Shown: positions 12,909-18,053 of the stretch, piece by piece
How positions within the stretch are numbered: position 1 is the first letter of the stretch
Layout of the letters: each line of letters starts with the position of its first letter
Source: JAWAAW01 sp964353335
GTDB lineage: Archaea > Nanobdellota > Nanobdellia > Woesearchaeales > ARS49
Assembly: GCA_964353335.1 (NCBI GenBank)
Contig: CAYGVI010000007.1
Location: 1 to 18,053, forward strand
Length of the DNA stretch: 18,053 nt
Direction of reading: 5' to 3'
Translations under genes and position numbers: made by a program
Notes under the pieces: generated by a model
Told to the model about the DNA's origin: nothing
Database searches by the model: none
Seen by the model: the letters and a program-made list of their open reading frames with translations, nothing else

Positions 12909-14113
12909 GAATTTTCAGCCTGCTTTTTGCGATTTTGGTAGATATATGCTGACAGCGTCTGCTTGTTCATTCCCAGCACTCTTGCAATTTCAGCATACGG
13001 AATTCCTGCCTTGCGCGCCTCAATTGCAGTTTGTATCTTGTATGCAGGATATTTCCTTGCCATACTGCCTATTTTTTTCCAGACCTCAGACCTTGTTTTT
13101 CTTGCTTTGTTACTGCAGTCTTTGCGTGATACTATATTCAGCTCTTGTGCGACCCGCAAATGATACAATCCGCGGGCAGCGGGGTTTGTGCAAGATTCTT
13201 CTGACACGCCGTACTTGATTCCAAGCGCAGACAGTGTTATGTCTGTTGTCAGGTATTCATTTGCCATCTGTTTTAATTCTGACAAAGACAGCCTGGACTG
13301 CTTTATCCTGTGGAGCACAAAGCGAATGAATTCCGCATCTTTTTCTGTAAAACGGTCAGGGTCATTAGGGTCTGCATTTTTCACAAGAGTTTCAAGGCAG
13401 TATTTTTCAATTGGGATTGCGGCAGCACAGAGGTTGCCTTTTCTCAAAGGCCAGTGCTTTTTGGCAAGCGCATGATAAGTTTCACTGTTGATATCCTCTA
13501 TCCTGTCTGCGAGCTCAAGGAAATAAGCCCAGTATTTCAGGTAACGGCCGTTGTTATTAAGGTCTGCACGCTCCTTGCTGCTTATGCCGCCATTCCTTTC
13601 TGCAATGTTAAGATACTGCCTTACCCTTTCATTAGTTGCGCCCATAATTTTTCCAACATCAACCAGGCTGAGGCCCTGTTTTTTCAATTCCACAGCACGG
13701 GTTATTTTTTCAAGTGTTGAGGGCAAATGCCCTTTTCGGCGGCCTTTGCGGAGGTTTCTTTTCTCAATGAGATTAAGCCTGACTGCTGATCTGTATGTGT
13801 GGTATGCAGTTGGTTGTTTGTAATTCAGCGCCCTTGCGGTTTCAGCAATGCTTGCGCCTTCGTGGCTGTTAAGATAGTCTGATATTTCTTTTGCCCTTTG
13901 CAGGGTTGCAGGCCGCATTCCTTTTGTGTGACTGTTGCGCGTTTCCTGATTCTTGATAAATCCAAGCCTTACTGCTGCAGAATGCCCTTTCTTTATCAAG
14001 TGATAGCTGCAGTCAAGAGCCCTTGCAGCGTCAGCCAGTCCTGCACCTTTGTTGTGATTAAGATAATCAGCTACTCTGGCTGCCCTTAACACAATTGCTT
14101 CATAATTCGTCAT
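12905..14113 (-). CDS. multi-helix-turn-helix DNA-binding protein, 402 aa
   Basis: Two tandem copies of a similar unit lie at residues about 11-52 and 73-116. Each reads (R/K)xxDYLN(x)(H)(x)GA(G/S)(L/I)A(D/E)xARAL followed by a recognition helix and AVRLxxI. A third HTH lies at about 133-170 (KKQGLSLVDVGKIMGATNER), and a fourth at the C-terminus, about 360-393 (ARKAGIPYAEIARVLGMNKQ). The linker is helical and charged. There are no enzymatic motifs. It probably binds a repeated or extended DNA site as a regulator or architectural protein (inference). A TATA box about 26 nt upstream supports the ATG. Recombinase-type HTHs are an alternative, but no catalytic residues are seen. Confidence 0.72.
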   Translation of the reverse strand: MTNYEAIVLRAARVADYLNHNKGAGLADAARALDCSYHLIKKGHSAAVRLGFIKNQETRNSHTKGMRPATLQRAKEISDYLNSHEGASIAETARALNYKQPTAYHTYRSAVRLNLIEKRNLRKGRRKGHLPSTLEKITRAVELKKQGLSLVDVGKIMGATNERVRQYLNIAERNGGISSKERADLNNNGRYLKYWAYFLELADRIEDINSETYHALAKKHWPLRKGNLCAAAIPIEKYCLETLVKNADPNDPDRFTEKDAEFIRFVLHRIKQSRLSLSELKQMANEYLTTDITLSALGIKYGVSEESCTNPAARGLYHLRVAQELNIVSRKDCSNKARKTRSEVWKKIGSMARKYPAYKIQTAIEARKAGIPYAEIARVLGMNKQTLSAYIYQNRKKQAENS

Positions 14114-14135
14114 CGAGAAGTAACATATTTTGTCA

Positions 14136-14143
14136 TTTATAAA
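14136..14143 (-). promoter_or_regulatory. TATA box of the multi-HTH gene
   Basis: TTTATAAA is centred about 26 nt before the ATG at 14113, consistent with a leaderless mRNA. Confidence 0.6.
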
Positions 14144-14149
14144 GCTGCG

Positions 14150-14461
14150 TTAAGAAAGCTCAATAACTATGTGCTTTTCGTCAGGAATGGAGACAAACAA
14201 GTCTTCCCCTTTTCGAAGATTAAGGCTCCTGATTATGTTGCTGTTGAAGTAAATGCCCAGCCTGTCCTTTGAGAGCCTTATTATTTTCTGTTTTATCTTC
14301 AATGGCGATGCCCTAAGCTCCTCAAGGACTTTGCCTGAAGACGACTGCTCGAACTCAAAATAATCGCACTTTGGGCATTGATAGCTGACTGCCTTGCTTT
14401 TGGCTCCTGCCACGCTGACCTGCACTTTCCTAAGGTTGGACTTGCATTTTGGGCATTTCAT
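14150..14461 (-). CDS. zinc-ribbon + AbrB/SpoVT-type antitoxin
   Basis: This is a 103-aa protein. Its N-terminal zinc ribbon has C3-x2-C6 and C29-x2-C32. Its C-terminal part (about 55-103) has the AbrB-like swapped-hairpin pattern: KIIRLSKDRLGIYFNSNIIR, then GEDLFVSI and HIVIEL strands. AbrB-fold proteins bind DNA as dimers and commonly serve as antitoxins. It is second in a two-gene operon, overlapping the upstream 69-aa gene by 4 nt (ATGA), and it likely binds the inverted repeat at 14679-14696 (inference). Confidence 0.75.
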   Translation of the reverse strand: MKCPKCKSNLRKVQVSVAGAKSKAVSYQCPKCDYFEFEQSSSGKVLEELRASPLKIKQKIIRLSKDRLGIYFNSNIIRSLNLRKGEDLFVSIPDEKHIVIELS

Positions 14462-14667
14462 CTTTTTTTCGCGTTTATCACATGCGCAGTGTTGTTTTTT
14501 ATCTCAAATAAAAGGTAATATCCGTCTTTCTCAATCTCAAACTTGCTTCCTTTTTTCCGCGGGTTTTTTGTCGTGAATATTATCTCAACTGCCTTTTCCC
14601 ACGGAACATCGTCCTGGTGCTCTTCCAGGTAATGCCTTGTCGGCTTGATGCGGGTGAAATAAACCAT
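14458..14667 (-). CDS. DUF4258/RelE-like small toxin candidate, 69 aa
   Basis: This small basic protein has an early His (H12) followed by a helix with WEKAVEIIFTTKNPRKKGSK. A beta-sheet pattern of Y-x-LLFEI and THAVI-type strands (YYLLFEIKNNTAHVINAKKR) closes the chain. That order resembles DUF4258 and BrnT/RelE-type RNase toxins. It is first in the operon and overlaps the AbrB-type gene, a toxin-first order. A TATA box lies about 41 nt upstream, with an inverted repeat between. Function is inferred from size, fold pattern and partner. Confidence 0.62.
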   Translation of the reverse strand: MVYFTRIKPTRHYLEEHQDDVPWEKAVEIIFTTKNPRKKGSKFEIEKDGYYLLFEIKNNTAHVINAKKR

Positions 14668-14678
14668 ACAGTCATTCC

Positions 14679-14696
14679 GACTACACTTTTGTAGTC
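14679..14696. promoter_or_regulatory. inverted-repeat operator of the AbrB-type TA operon
   Basis: GACTACA-CTTT-TGTAGTC has perfect 7-bp arms and a 4-nt spacer. It lies between the TATA box (14705-14712) and the ATG (14667), overlapping the predicted transcription start near 14682. Placement and geometry match the operator of the other TA operon. Confidence 0.65.
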
Positions 14697-14704
14697 AATT
14701 ATAC

Positions 14705-14712
14705 TATATAAA
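14705..14712 (-). promoter_or_regulatory. TATA box of the AbrB-type TA operon
   Basis: The minus strand reads TTTATATA, about 41 nt before the ATG at 14667. This predicts a 5' leader of around 15 nt. Confidence 0.6.
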
Positions 14713-14757
14713 CTTATTGGTTCCGACGATATTATTATTGTGCCAGTTTAAATACGC

Positions 14758-14827
14758 TGTGTCCCTGTGTCCAGTGGAAAATTTTATCGTCACGAAAAGT
14801 TTTCGGATGTCCAGTGAGAATTTCCGG
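14758..14827. repeat. CACTGGACA-family intergenic repeat, copy 4
   Basis: It contains GTGTCCAGTGG at one end and CGGATGTCCAGTGAG at the other, with TTTTATCGTCACG inside as in copy 1. It ends exactly where copy 2 of the 70-nt repeat begins. Confidence 0.65.
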
Positions 14828-14896
14828 AAAAGAACTTCCATTATCGTTGGCACCGCGACTGTAAGGAGCCGTTATTTGTAGTCGTAGTTTAATGCA
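14828..14896 (+). repeat. 70-nt direct repeat, copy 2
   Basis: It differs from copy 1 at 10021-10090 by four substitutions and one gap. The C-to-T change in TTAC/TTAT turns a G-C pair of the proposed inner stem into a G-U pair, so pairing could persist in RNA. It lies just beyond the 3' end of the S8e gene. Confidence 0.8.
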
Positions 14897-14925
14897 CAAA
14901 GTTAAACGCAATTAAAATTATAGAA

Positions 14926-15312
14926 CTAAACCAGCACAGCGTTAACAGTTCCATCCTGGCCCGGACGAGAAGTTACCCTAGCCTTTCCTTTCTCTGTTTC
15001 AACAATCGCGCCTTTCACAATTATGTTACGCCTGACATAATGCCTGTTCGCAGGGCATTCAACAACTGCCTTGACTTTGGCCTGAGAATAACTCTTTGAT
15101 TTCGGATCAAAAAGATTGACGTGGTCTGTGGAGTGCACTTTTGCCTTGACCAAACCAGCTGACTTTGTTCCCTTTGTGACAATCTTGGTTTCCTTATCAA
15201 TTCTGGTGGCGGTCGGGTGGTTTCCTATCTCAAACCTTCTCTTTCCGCGGCTCAAAGAAGTCCTTCCGCCTGTCGGAGTCCTTCCCTCTCCCCTTCTGTG
15301 CACAATAACCAT
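14926..15312 (-). CDS. rps8e: 30S ribosomal protein S8e
   Basis: This is a 128-aa basic protein with the S8e opening GRTPTGGRTSLSRGKRRFEIG and later HYVRRNIIVKGAIVETEKGK, ending in SRPGQDGTVNAVLV. S8e is an archaeal/eukaryotic small-subunit protein. The ATG at 15312 is chosen because TTTATAAA lies about 26 nt upstream and S8e proteins begin close to the TGGR motif. An upstream in-frame ATG at 15387 would add 25 residues read through that promoter. It is transcribed divergently from the surface-protein gene. Confidence 0.93.
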   Translation of the reverse strand: MVIVHRRGEGRTPTGGRTSLSRGKRRFEIGNHPTATRIDKETKIVTKGTKSAGLVKAKVHSTDHVNLFDPKSKSYSQAKVKAVVECPANRHYVRRNIIVKGAIVETEKGKARVTSRPGQDGTVNAVLV

Positions 15313-15334
15313 AAACGCAGAAGCAAAGGGGTTG

Positions 15335-15342
15335 TTTATAAA
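15335..15342 (-). promoter_or_regulatory. TATA box of S8e
   Basis: TTTATAAA is palindromic and centred 26 nt before the S8e ATG at 15312. The surface-protein gene on the other strand has a better placed element (AATAAAAA, 15367-15374). Confidence 0.6.
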
Positions 15343-15396
15343 GCTTTTGTCATCAACTCCACAAAGAATAAAAAGGAATGCTTCCACGCACTCATT

Positions 15397-16776
15397 ATGA
15401 AGCTGTCGACGATAACATTAATGCTCATAATTCTAAGCACAGCAGCCAGCGCGTACACGATAACCAGCACGAAAATGCAGGGCTCTGAGCTGGCACTAAA
15501 TGACAAAATCCTGGCGTTCATAACATACGAAGACAGCATCAATGAGGACCTCACAGGAGACAGCGACACAGCAGACCATGTCCTGCAGTACTATGACCTA
15601 AGCTCAGAGAGAATAAAAAACACAGGAAGGGAGGGAAAGCACCCGTCTGTATACAACGAATTAATCGCGTACGAAGACAGGGCAAGGGCGATATTCCTCT
15701 ACAACACTGAAAGCAGGGACGCGCTAAGGATAGGAGAGCGCGGAACATACCCGTCGATATTCGGCAACCACGTCTGCTTTGTCACAGCTGAGCATGACAC
15801 AGGCGACGACCTTAACAGCGACGGCGACGAAACTGACAATATCGTGCAGTTCTATGACCTTGACACTCACAATTTCACAAACACAGAACAGGCTGGCGAA
15901 CGCGCTCTGGCTCTGCAAGACGCGCTTGTCTTTGACACACCTGAAGACGCTGTTGAAGAGGACCTTGACCGCGACAATGACCGCAATGACCACATTATAC
16001 AATACTATGATTTTGACAGCGAGGACATAACCAACACGAGGCAGCACGGCGAAACACCGGTTGGCTATGAGGAAAGCCCGATTCTCGTGACAGACAATGG
16101 CAAGTTCTATGTGCTTGACTTAAAGACAAGAAAAAGCACAACAACAGGAGTCTTTGGAAACAACCCGTCAATGTACGGCGATATTATCATTTATGAACAA
16201 AACAACACACTCTACATTTACCGCATAAGCACAGGCGTTGAGAAATCACTGAACATCACAGGCATGAACCCTGTGATTTTTGAAAACACAATTGCATTTA
16301 TCGACGACAACAATCATGTCGCGCTGCTGAAAGATGAAGACATTGACAGCGATGACGTCCCTGACTTCGCAGACAACTGCCCTGAAAAAAGAAACGCAGG
16401 CCAGGAAGACACTGACAAGGACGGCATAGGAGATGCGTGCGAAACAGCAGTGATTAACACGACAGCGCAGCAAAACACAACAAACGAAACAAAACTCATT
16501 GTGCCGATACAGTACAACATCACGACAACAAAGCCAGTGGAAAACACAACCCAGCAGATAACAGCGCAGGCAACAGCACCGCCAGCTGCCGAGATAAAGC
16601 CAAACATCACAAGAAGGGATTTGCCAGAGGTAACAGTCCTGCAAAGGGAAAAGAAAGACGACAAAAACCCCGCATACTGGTTCCTTGTGGCAGTCGCAAT
16701 CACAATGATAGGCATAATGTTCTATATCTTTGTGCCGGGCTGGATGAGAAAGAGGCGAAGGAGTTTCGGCTTCTGA
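15397..16776 (+). CDS. surface-anchored protein with beta-propeller-like repeats and TSP3 segment
   Basis: This is a 459-aa protein. A signal peptide covers 1-19 (cleavage after AASA). A repeat-rich extracellular region follows, in which an Asp-rich unit, (E/D)DLxxDxDxxDxxxQ(Y/F)YDL, appears at 49-68, 136-155 and 187-206. A thrombospondin type 3 calcium-binding segment lies at 313-349 with two Cys. Next is a Thr/Asn-rich stalk with six N-glycosylation sequons. A single membrane helix (about 426-447) is followed by a basic tail, MRKRRRSFGF. The product should be a glycosylated, calcium-stabilised cell-surface protein with the bulk outside. The start at 15397 is set by the signal peptide and by AATAAAAA about 26 nt upstream; an upstream in-frame extension overlaps S8e and is unlikely. 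Confidence 0.85.
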   Translation: MKLSTITLMLIILSTAASAYTITSTKMQGSELALNDKILAFITYEDSINEDLTGDSDTADHVLQYYDLSSERIKNTGREGKHPSVYNELIAYEDRARAIFLYNTESRDALRIGERGTYPSIFGNHVCFVTAEHDTGDDLNSDGDETDNIVQFYDLDTHNFTNTEQAGERALALQDALVFDTPEDAVEEDLDRDNDRNDHIIQYYDFDSEDITNTRQHGETPVGYEESPILVTDNGKFYVLDLKTRKSTTTGVFGNNPSMYGDIIIYEQNNTLYIYRISTGVEKSLNITGMNPVIFENTIAFIDDNNHVALLKDEDIDSDDVPDFADNCPEKRNAGQEDTDKDGIGDACETAVINTTAQQNTTNETKLIVPIQYNITTTKPVENTTQQITAQATAPPAAEIKPNITRRDLPEVTVLQREKKDDKNPAYWFLVAVAITMIGIMFYIFVPGWMRKRRRSFGF

Positions 16777-16784
16777 CCAATAGT

Positions 16785-16792
16785 TTTATAAA
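16785..16792 (+). promoter_or_regulatory. promoter and Shine-Dalgarno of the Lsm-L37e operon
   Basis: TTTATAAA predicts a start near 16813 and a leader of about 30 nt. GGGGTGA at 16831-16837 precedes the ATG at 16844 by 6 nt. Confidence 0.65.
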
Positions 16793-16843
16793 CCTCTCCT
16801 TGATTTTTCGTCAATATTGTTTACCTTTTTGGGGTGATTTGAA

Positions 16844-17065
16844 ATGGAATCAAGACCGTTAGACGCGCTTAACCGCGCAAGAGACAAGAAAGTCCTTATA
16901 GAGCTGAAGAACAACAAGCAGTTCATCGGCATCCTTAGGGCGTTTGACATTCATATCAACTGCGTGCTTGACGACACAGAGGAGCGCGTTGAAGGAAACA
17001 CCACGAGAAAGCTCGGGACAACCTTCCTGCGCGGAGATACAATTATCCTCATCTCGCCGCAGTAA
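16844..17065 (+). CDS. Sm-like RNA-binding protein (archaeal Lsm)
   Basis: This 73-aa protein has the complete Sm fold signature. The Sm1 motif is KVLIELKNNKQFIGILRAFD followed by HINCVLDD. The Sm2 motif is FLRGDTIILIS, the archaeal (I/L)RGD form. Archaeal Lsm proteins form heptameric rings that bind U-rich RNA. L37e follows after 17 nt, the conserved archaeal Lsm-L37e pairing, which supports both calls. Confidence 0.95.
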   Translation: MESRPLDALNRARDKKVLIELKNNKQFIGILRAFDIHINCVLDDTEERVEGNTTRKLGTTFLRGDTIILISPQ

Positions 17066-17082
17066 AAACAAAGTGATTACGC

Positions 17083-17247
17083 ATGGTTAAAGGAACGCCC
17101 TCAATGGGCAAGCGAAGCAGGGGAAGGTCTCACATAATGTGCAGGCGCTGCGGAAGGCACAGCTATAACGCTGCAAAGAAAGTCTGCGCAAGCTGCGGCT
17201 ACGGCAAGACCTCAAAGATGCGAAAGTATAACTGGCAGACTTTCTGA
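17083..17247 (+). CDS. rpl37e: 50S ribosomal protein L37e
   Basis: This 54-aa protein begins MVKGTPSMGKRSRGRSHIMC. It has a C20-x2-C23 / C35-x2-C38 zinc finger (CRRCGRHSYN, then CASCGYG) and the closing RKYNWQTF motif typical of L37e. It binds 23S rRNA in the large subunit. It is the second gene of the Lsm operon. Confidence 0.95.
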   Translation: MVKGTPSMGKRSRGRSHIMCRRCGRHSYNAAKKVCASCGYGKTSKMRKYNWQTF

Positions 17248-17255
17248 AAGTAATA

Positions 17256-17328
17256 ATGCGGCTGCAAGATAGCGGCCGACTGCGGTCGTCCAACCTTGCA
17301 GCTACGCCAAGAAGAGCTTCGCTTCGTA
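17256..17328. repeat. tRNA 3'-end duplicate and nested inverted repeat
   Basis: ATGCGGCTGCAAG at 17256-17268 exactly repeats 17328-17340, the 3' end of the tRNA-Leu plus one flanking base. The copy lies about 72 nt beyond the tRNA 3' end in the same orientation. Within this stretch GCTGCAAG pairs with CTTGCAGC (8 bp), enclosing CGAC-TGCG-GTCG. It could be a structured 3' region after L37e or an integration scar. Confidence 0.5.
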
Positions 17329-17430
17329 TGCGGCTGCAAGGATTTGAACCTTGGAAGGCACTAAGCCAACAGGTGTCTTCAGCTTTTGGCTGCCTAAGCC
17401 TGTCCCATTTGGCCGCTCTGGCACAGCCGC
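17329..17430 (-). tRNA. tRNA-Leu(UAG) with an 18-nt intron
   Basis: The acceptor stem GCGGCTG/CAGCCGC has discriminator A and no encoded CCA. The D-stem is CCA/TGG with the Leu-type loop AGCGGCCAAA. The anticodon stem is ACAGG/CCTGT. There is a type II variable arm, GGC-TTAGT-GCC. The T-arm is CAAGG-TTCAAAT-CCTTG. The anticodon loop is 25 nt. Removing CAGCCAAAAGCTGAAGAC (17375-17392) gives CTTAGGA with anticodon TAG. The intron sits at the canonical 37/38 position and forms a bulge-helix-bulge: 3-nt bulges GGC and ACA, a central helix CTTA/GAAG (three pairs plus A-G), and an outer helix AGC/GCT. A TATA box (17456-17467) lies about 31 nt upstream. Confidence 0.93.
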
Positions 17431-17455
17431 GAATAACAAAAGAACTACTTCGGAC

Positions 17456-17467
17456 TATTATATATAG
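17456..17467 (-). promoter_or_regulatory. TATA box of tRNA-Leu
   Basis: The minus strand reads CTATATATAATA, centred about 31 nt before the mature 5' end. This predicts a leader of only a few nucleotides for RNase P to remove. Confidence 0.6.
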
Positions 17468-17483
17468 CTGCTGTTCCGGAGCA

Positions 17484-17744
17484 TTACTTTGACTTGTTCC
17501 AGATTGTTGCGAACAGCCAACCAAGGATATAGCCAGCCACAAAGTGAATGAGCAGGGAGACAATTGCCTTTCCCACTGTCACATTAGCAACCTTCAGGCC
17601 GTCTGCCAGGAAGTGAACTCCCAGTATCCAGTCAAGCATAGGCTGCTTTCCTATGGCTACCATCAATATCCAGATTAACTGCCACACTACGACCAAGCAG
17701 GCAAGCGCAAGCGCCACCTTCCTGGGCTTCATTTTTTCTGCCAT
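17484..17744 (-). CDS. small two-helix membrane protein (DUF5676-like)
   Basis: This 86-aa protein is MAEKMKPRK followed by a long hydrophobic helix (about 10-31), a short amphipathic loop (LDWILGVHFLADGLKV), a second hydrophobic segment (VSLLIHFVAGYILGWLFATI) and a short basic end. The layout matches small archaeal membrane proteins of the DUF5676 kind, some annotated as holin-like; function is unknown. I chose the ATG at 17744 because ATTAATAT at 17769-17776 is about 28 nt upstream. A TTG at 17756 is the alternative. Confidence 0.68.
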   Translation of the reverse strand: MAEKMKPRKVALALACLVVVWQLIWILMVAIGKQPMLDWILGVHFLADGLKVANVTVGKAIVSLLIHFVAGYILGWLFATIWNKSK

Positions 17745-17827
17745 AACAATGAGCAAAGGATAACTGGTATTAATATCTTACTGACGGAAAATCCCAGGAT
17801 TACCGTCGAGTGGATTTTAACGAAAGG

Positions 17828-17933
17828 TTTATAATCTAAATCGCCAAAAAGCATTTTGGCGGGCATGGTTGAATCCTTGCCCGGTAAAAAAAGAGAGGAT
17901 ATAATCCAAATTAAACACGGAGGTGTTTAGATA
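17828..17933 (+). promoter_or_regulatory. promoter and structured leader of the S-layer gene
   Basis: TTTATAAT at 17828-17835 predicts a start near 17857. A perfect 8-bp inverted repeat, CGCCAAAA-AGCA-TTTTGGCG (17842-17861), overlaps that start. A second hairpin (CGGGCA/TGCCCG, 17860-17883) lies in the leader and is followed by an A-run. GGATATAATCC (17897-17907) is another TATA candidate, but it would start transcription too late to include the strong GGAGGTG Shine-Dalgarno at 17919-17925. Confidence 0.55.
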
Positions 17934-18053
17934 ATGAAAGCAATACAAGCGGTAAAGAAGATGGTTGCTCTTGGCATGGGAATTACCATGGTTGGCGCGA
18001 CTATCTTTGGTGCCTCGGCAGTGCAATTGTCCGACTGGCCCGCTCCGTTCGTC
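17934..18053 (+). CDS. S-layer protein, N-terminus only
   Basis: Forty codons are present before the window ends. The product has a basic N-terminus (MKAIQAVKKM) and a hydrophobic signal core (VALGMGITMVGATIFGASA). The mature start VQLSDWPAPFV resembles the QLSDYPAPFV opening of DPANN S-layer-family proteins. The strongest Shine-Dalgarno of the window (GGAGGTG, 8 nt before ATG) and a structured leader fit a very highly expressed surface protein. The rest lies outside the window. Confidence 0.8.
   Translation, partial: MKAIQAVKKMVALGMGITMVGATIFGASAVQLSDWPAPFV

Noticed and set aside
15217..15396. 60-residue upstream extension of the surface protein
   Set aside because: It overlaps S8e on the opposite strand and hides a clean signal peptide that starts at 15397.

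Overview
The window looks archaeal, most likely from a small-genome DPANN-type lineage (Woesearchaeota/Pacearchaeota-like); that placement is an inference. The archaeal evidence is direct. AT-rich TATA boxes sit 24-28 nt upstream of many start codons, which points to leaderless genes. There is an Lsm-L37e operon, ribosomal protein S8e, a tRNA-Leu with a short canonical 37/38 intron, and the start of an S-layer gene behind a strong Shine-Dalgarno.

Layout. Positions 1-3060 are accessory and toxin-antitoxin (TA) rich: the tail of an unidentified CDS, an MNT/HEPN (MntA/HepT-like) pair, a 121-aa unknown, and a minus-strand chain of wHTH antitoxin, RelE-like toxin and VapB-like antitoxin that ends in an internally deleted vapC. 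Positions 3063-9839 form a nucleic-acid-processing island. A B-family DNA polymerase homologue (846 aa) keeps all three exonuclease motifs but has lost the polymerase catalytic residues. It is divergent from an 840-aa protein with a C-terminal RecB/Cas4-type PD-(D/E)XK nuclease carrying candidate Fe-S cysteines. Both start codons lie 20 nt from a single palindromic TATA box. A CoiA-like zinc-binding nuclease and a 200-aa unknown follow on the minus strand. Positions 10021-14896 are a block bounded by two nearly identical 70-nt direct repeats. It carries two DsbA-like thiol oxidoreductases, a SufS-like cysteine desulfurase, a tandem-HTH protein and a second TA module (DUF4258-like toxin plus Zn-ribbon/AbrB antitoxin). 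From 14926 to the end are mostly core genes: S8e, a TSP3-containing surface protein, Lsm, L37e, an intron-containing tRNA-Leu(UAG), a small membrane protein, and the truncated S-layer gene.

How the parts fit. The exonuclease-only PolB homologue and the Cas4-like nuclease appear to be co-expressed from one bidirectional promoter, so they may form a two-nuclease DNA-processing, repair or defence unit. TA modules and a family of CACTGGACA-containing intergenic repeats lie nearby, which suits a horizontally assembled accessory region. The two TA operons have inverted-repeat operators of identical design (7-bp arms, 4-nt spacer) overlapping their predicted transcription starts. All functional statements come from motif reading by eye; no database search was run.
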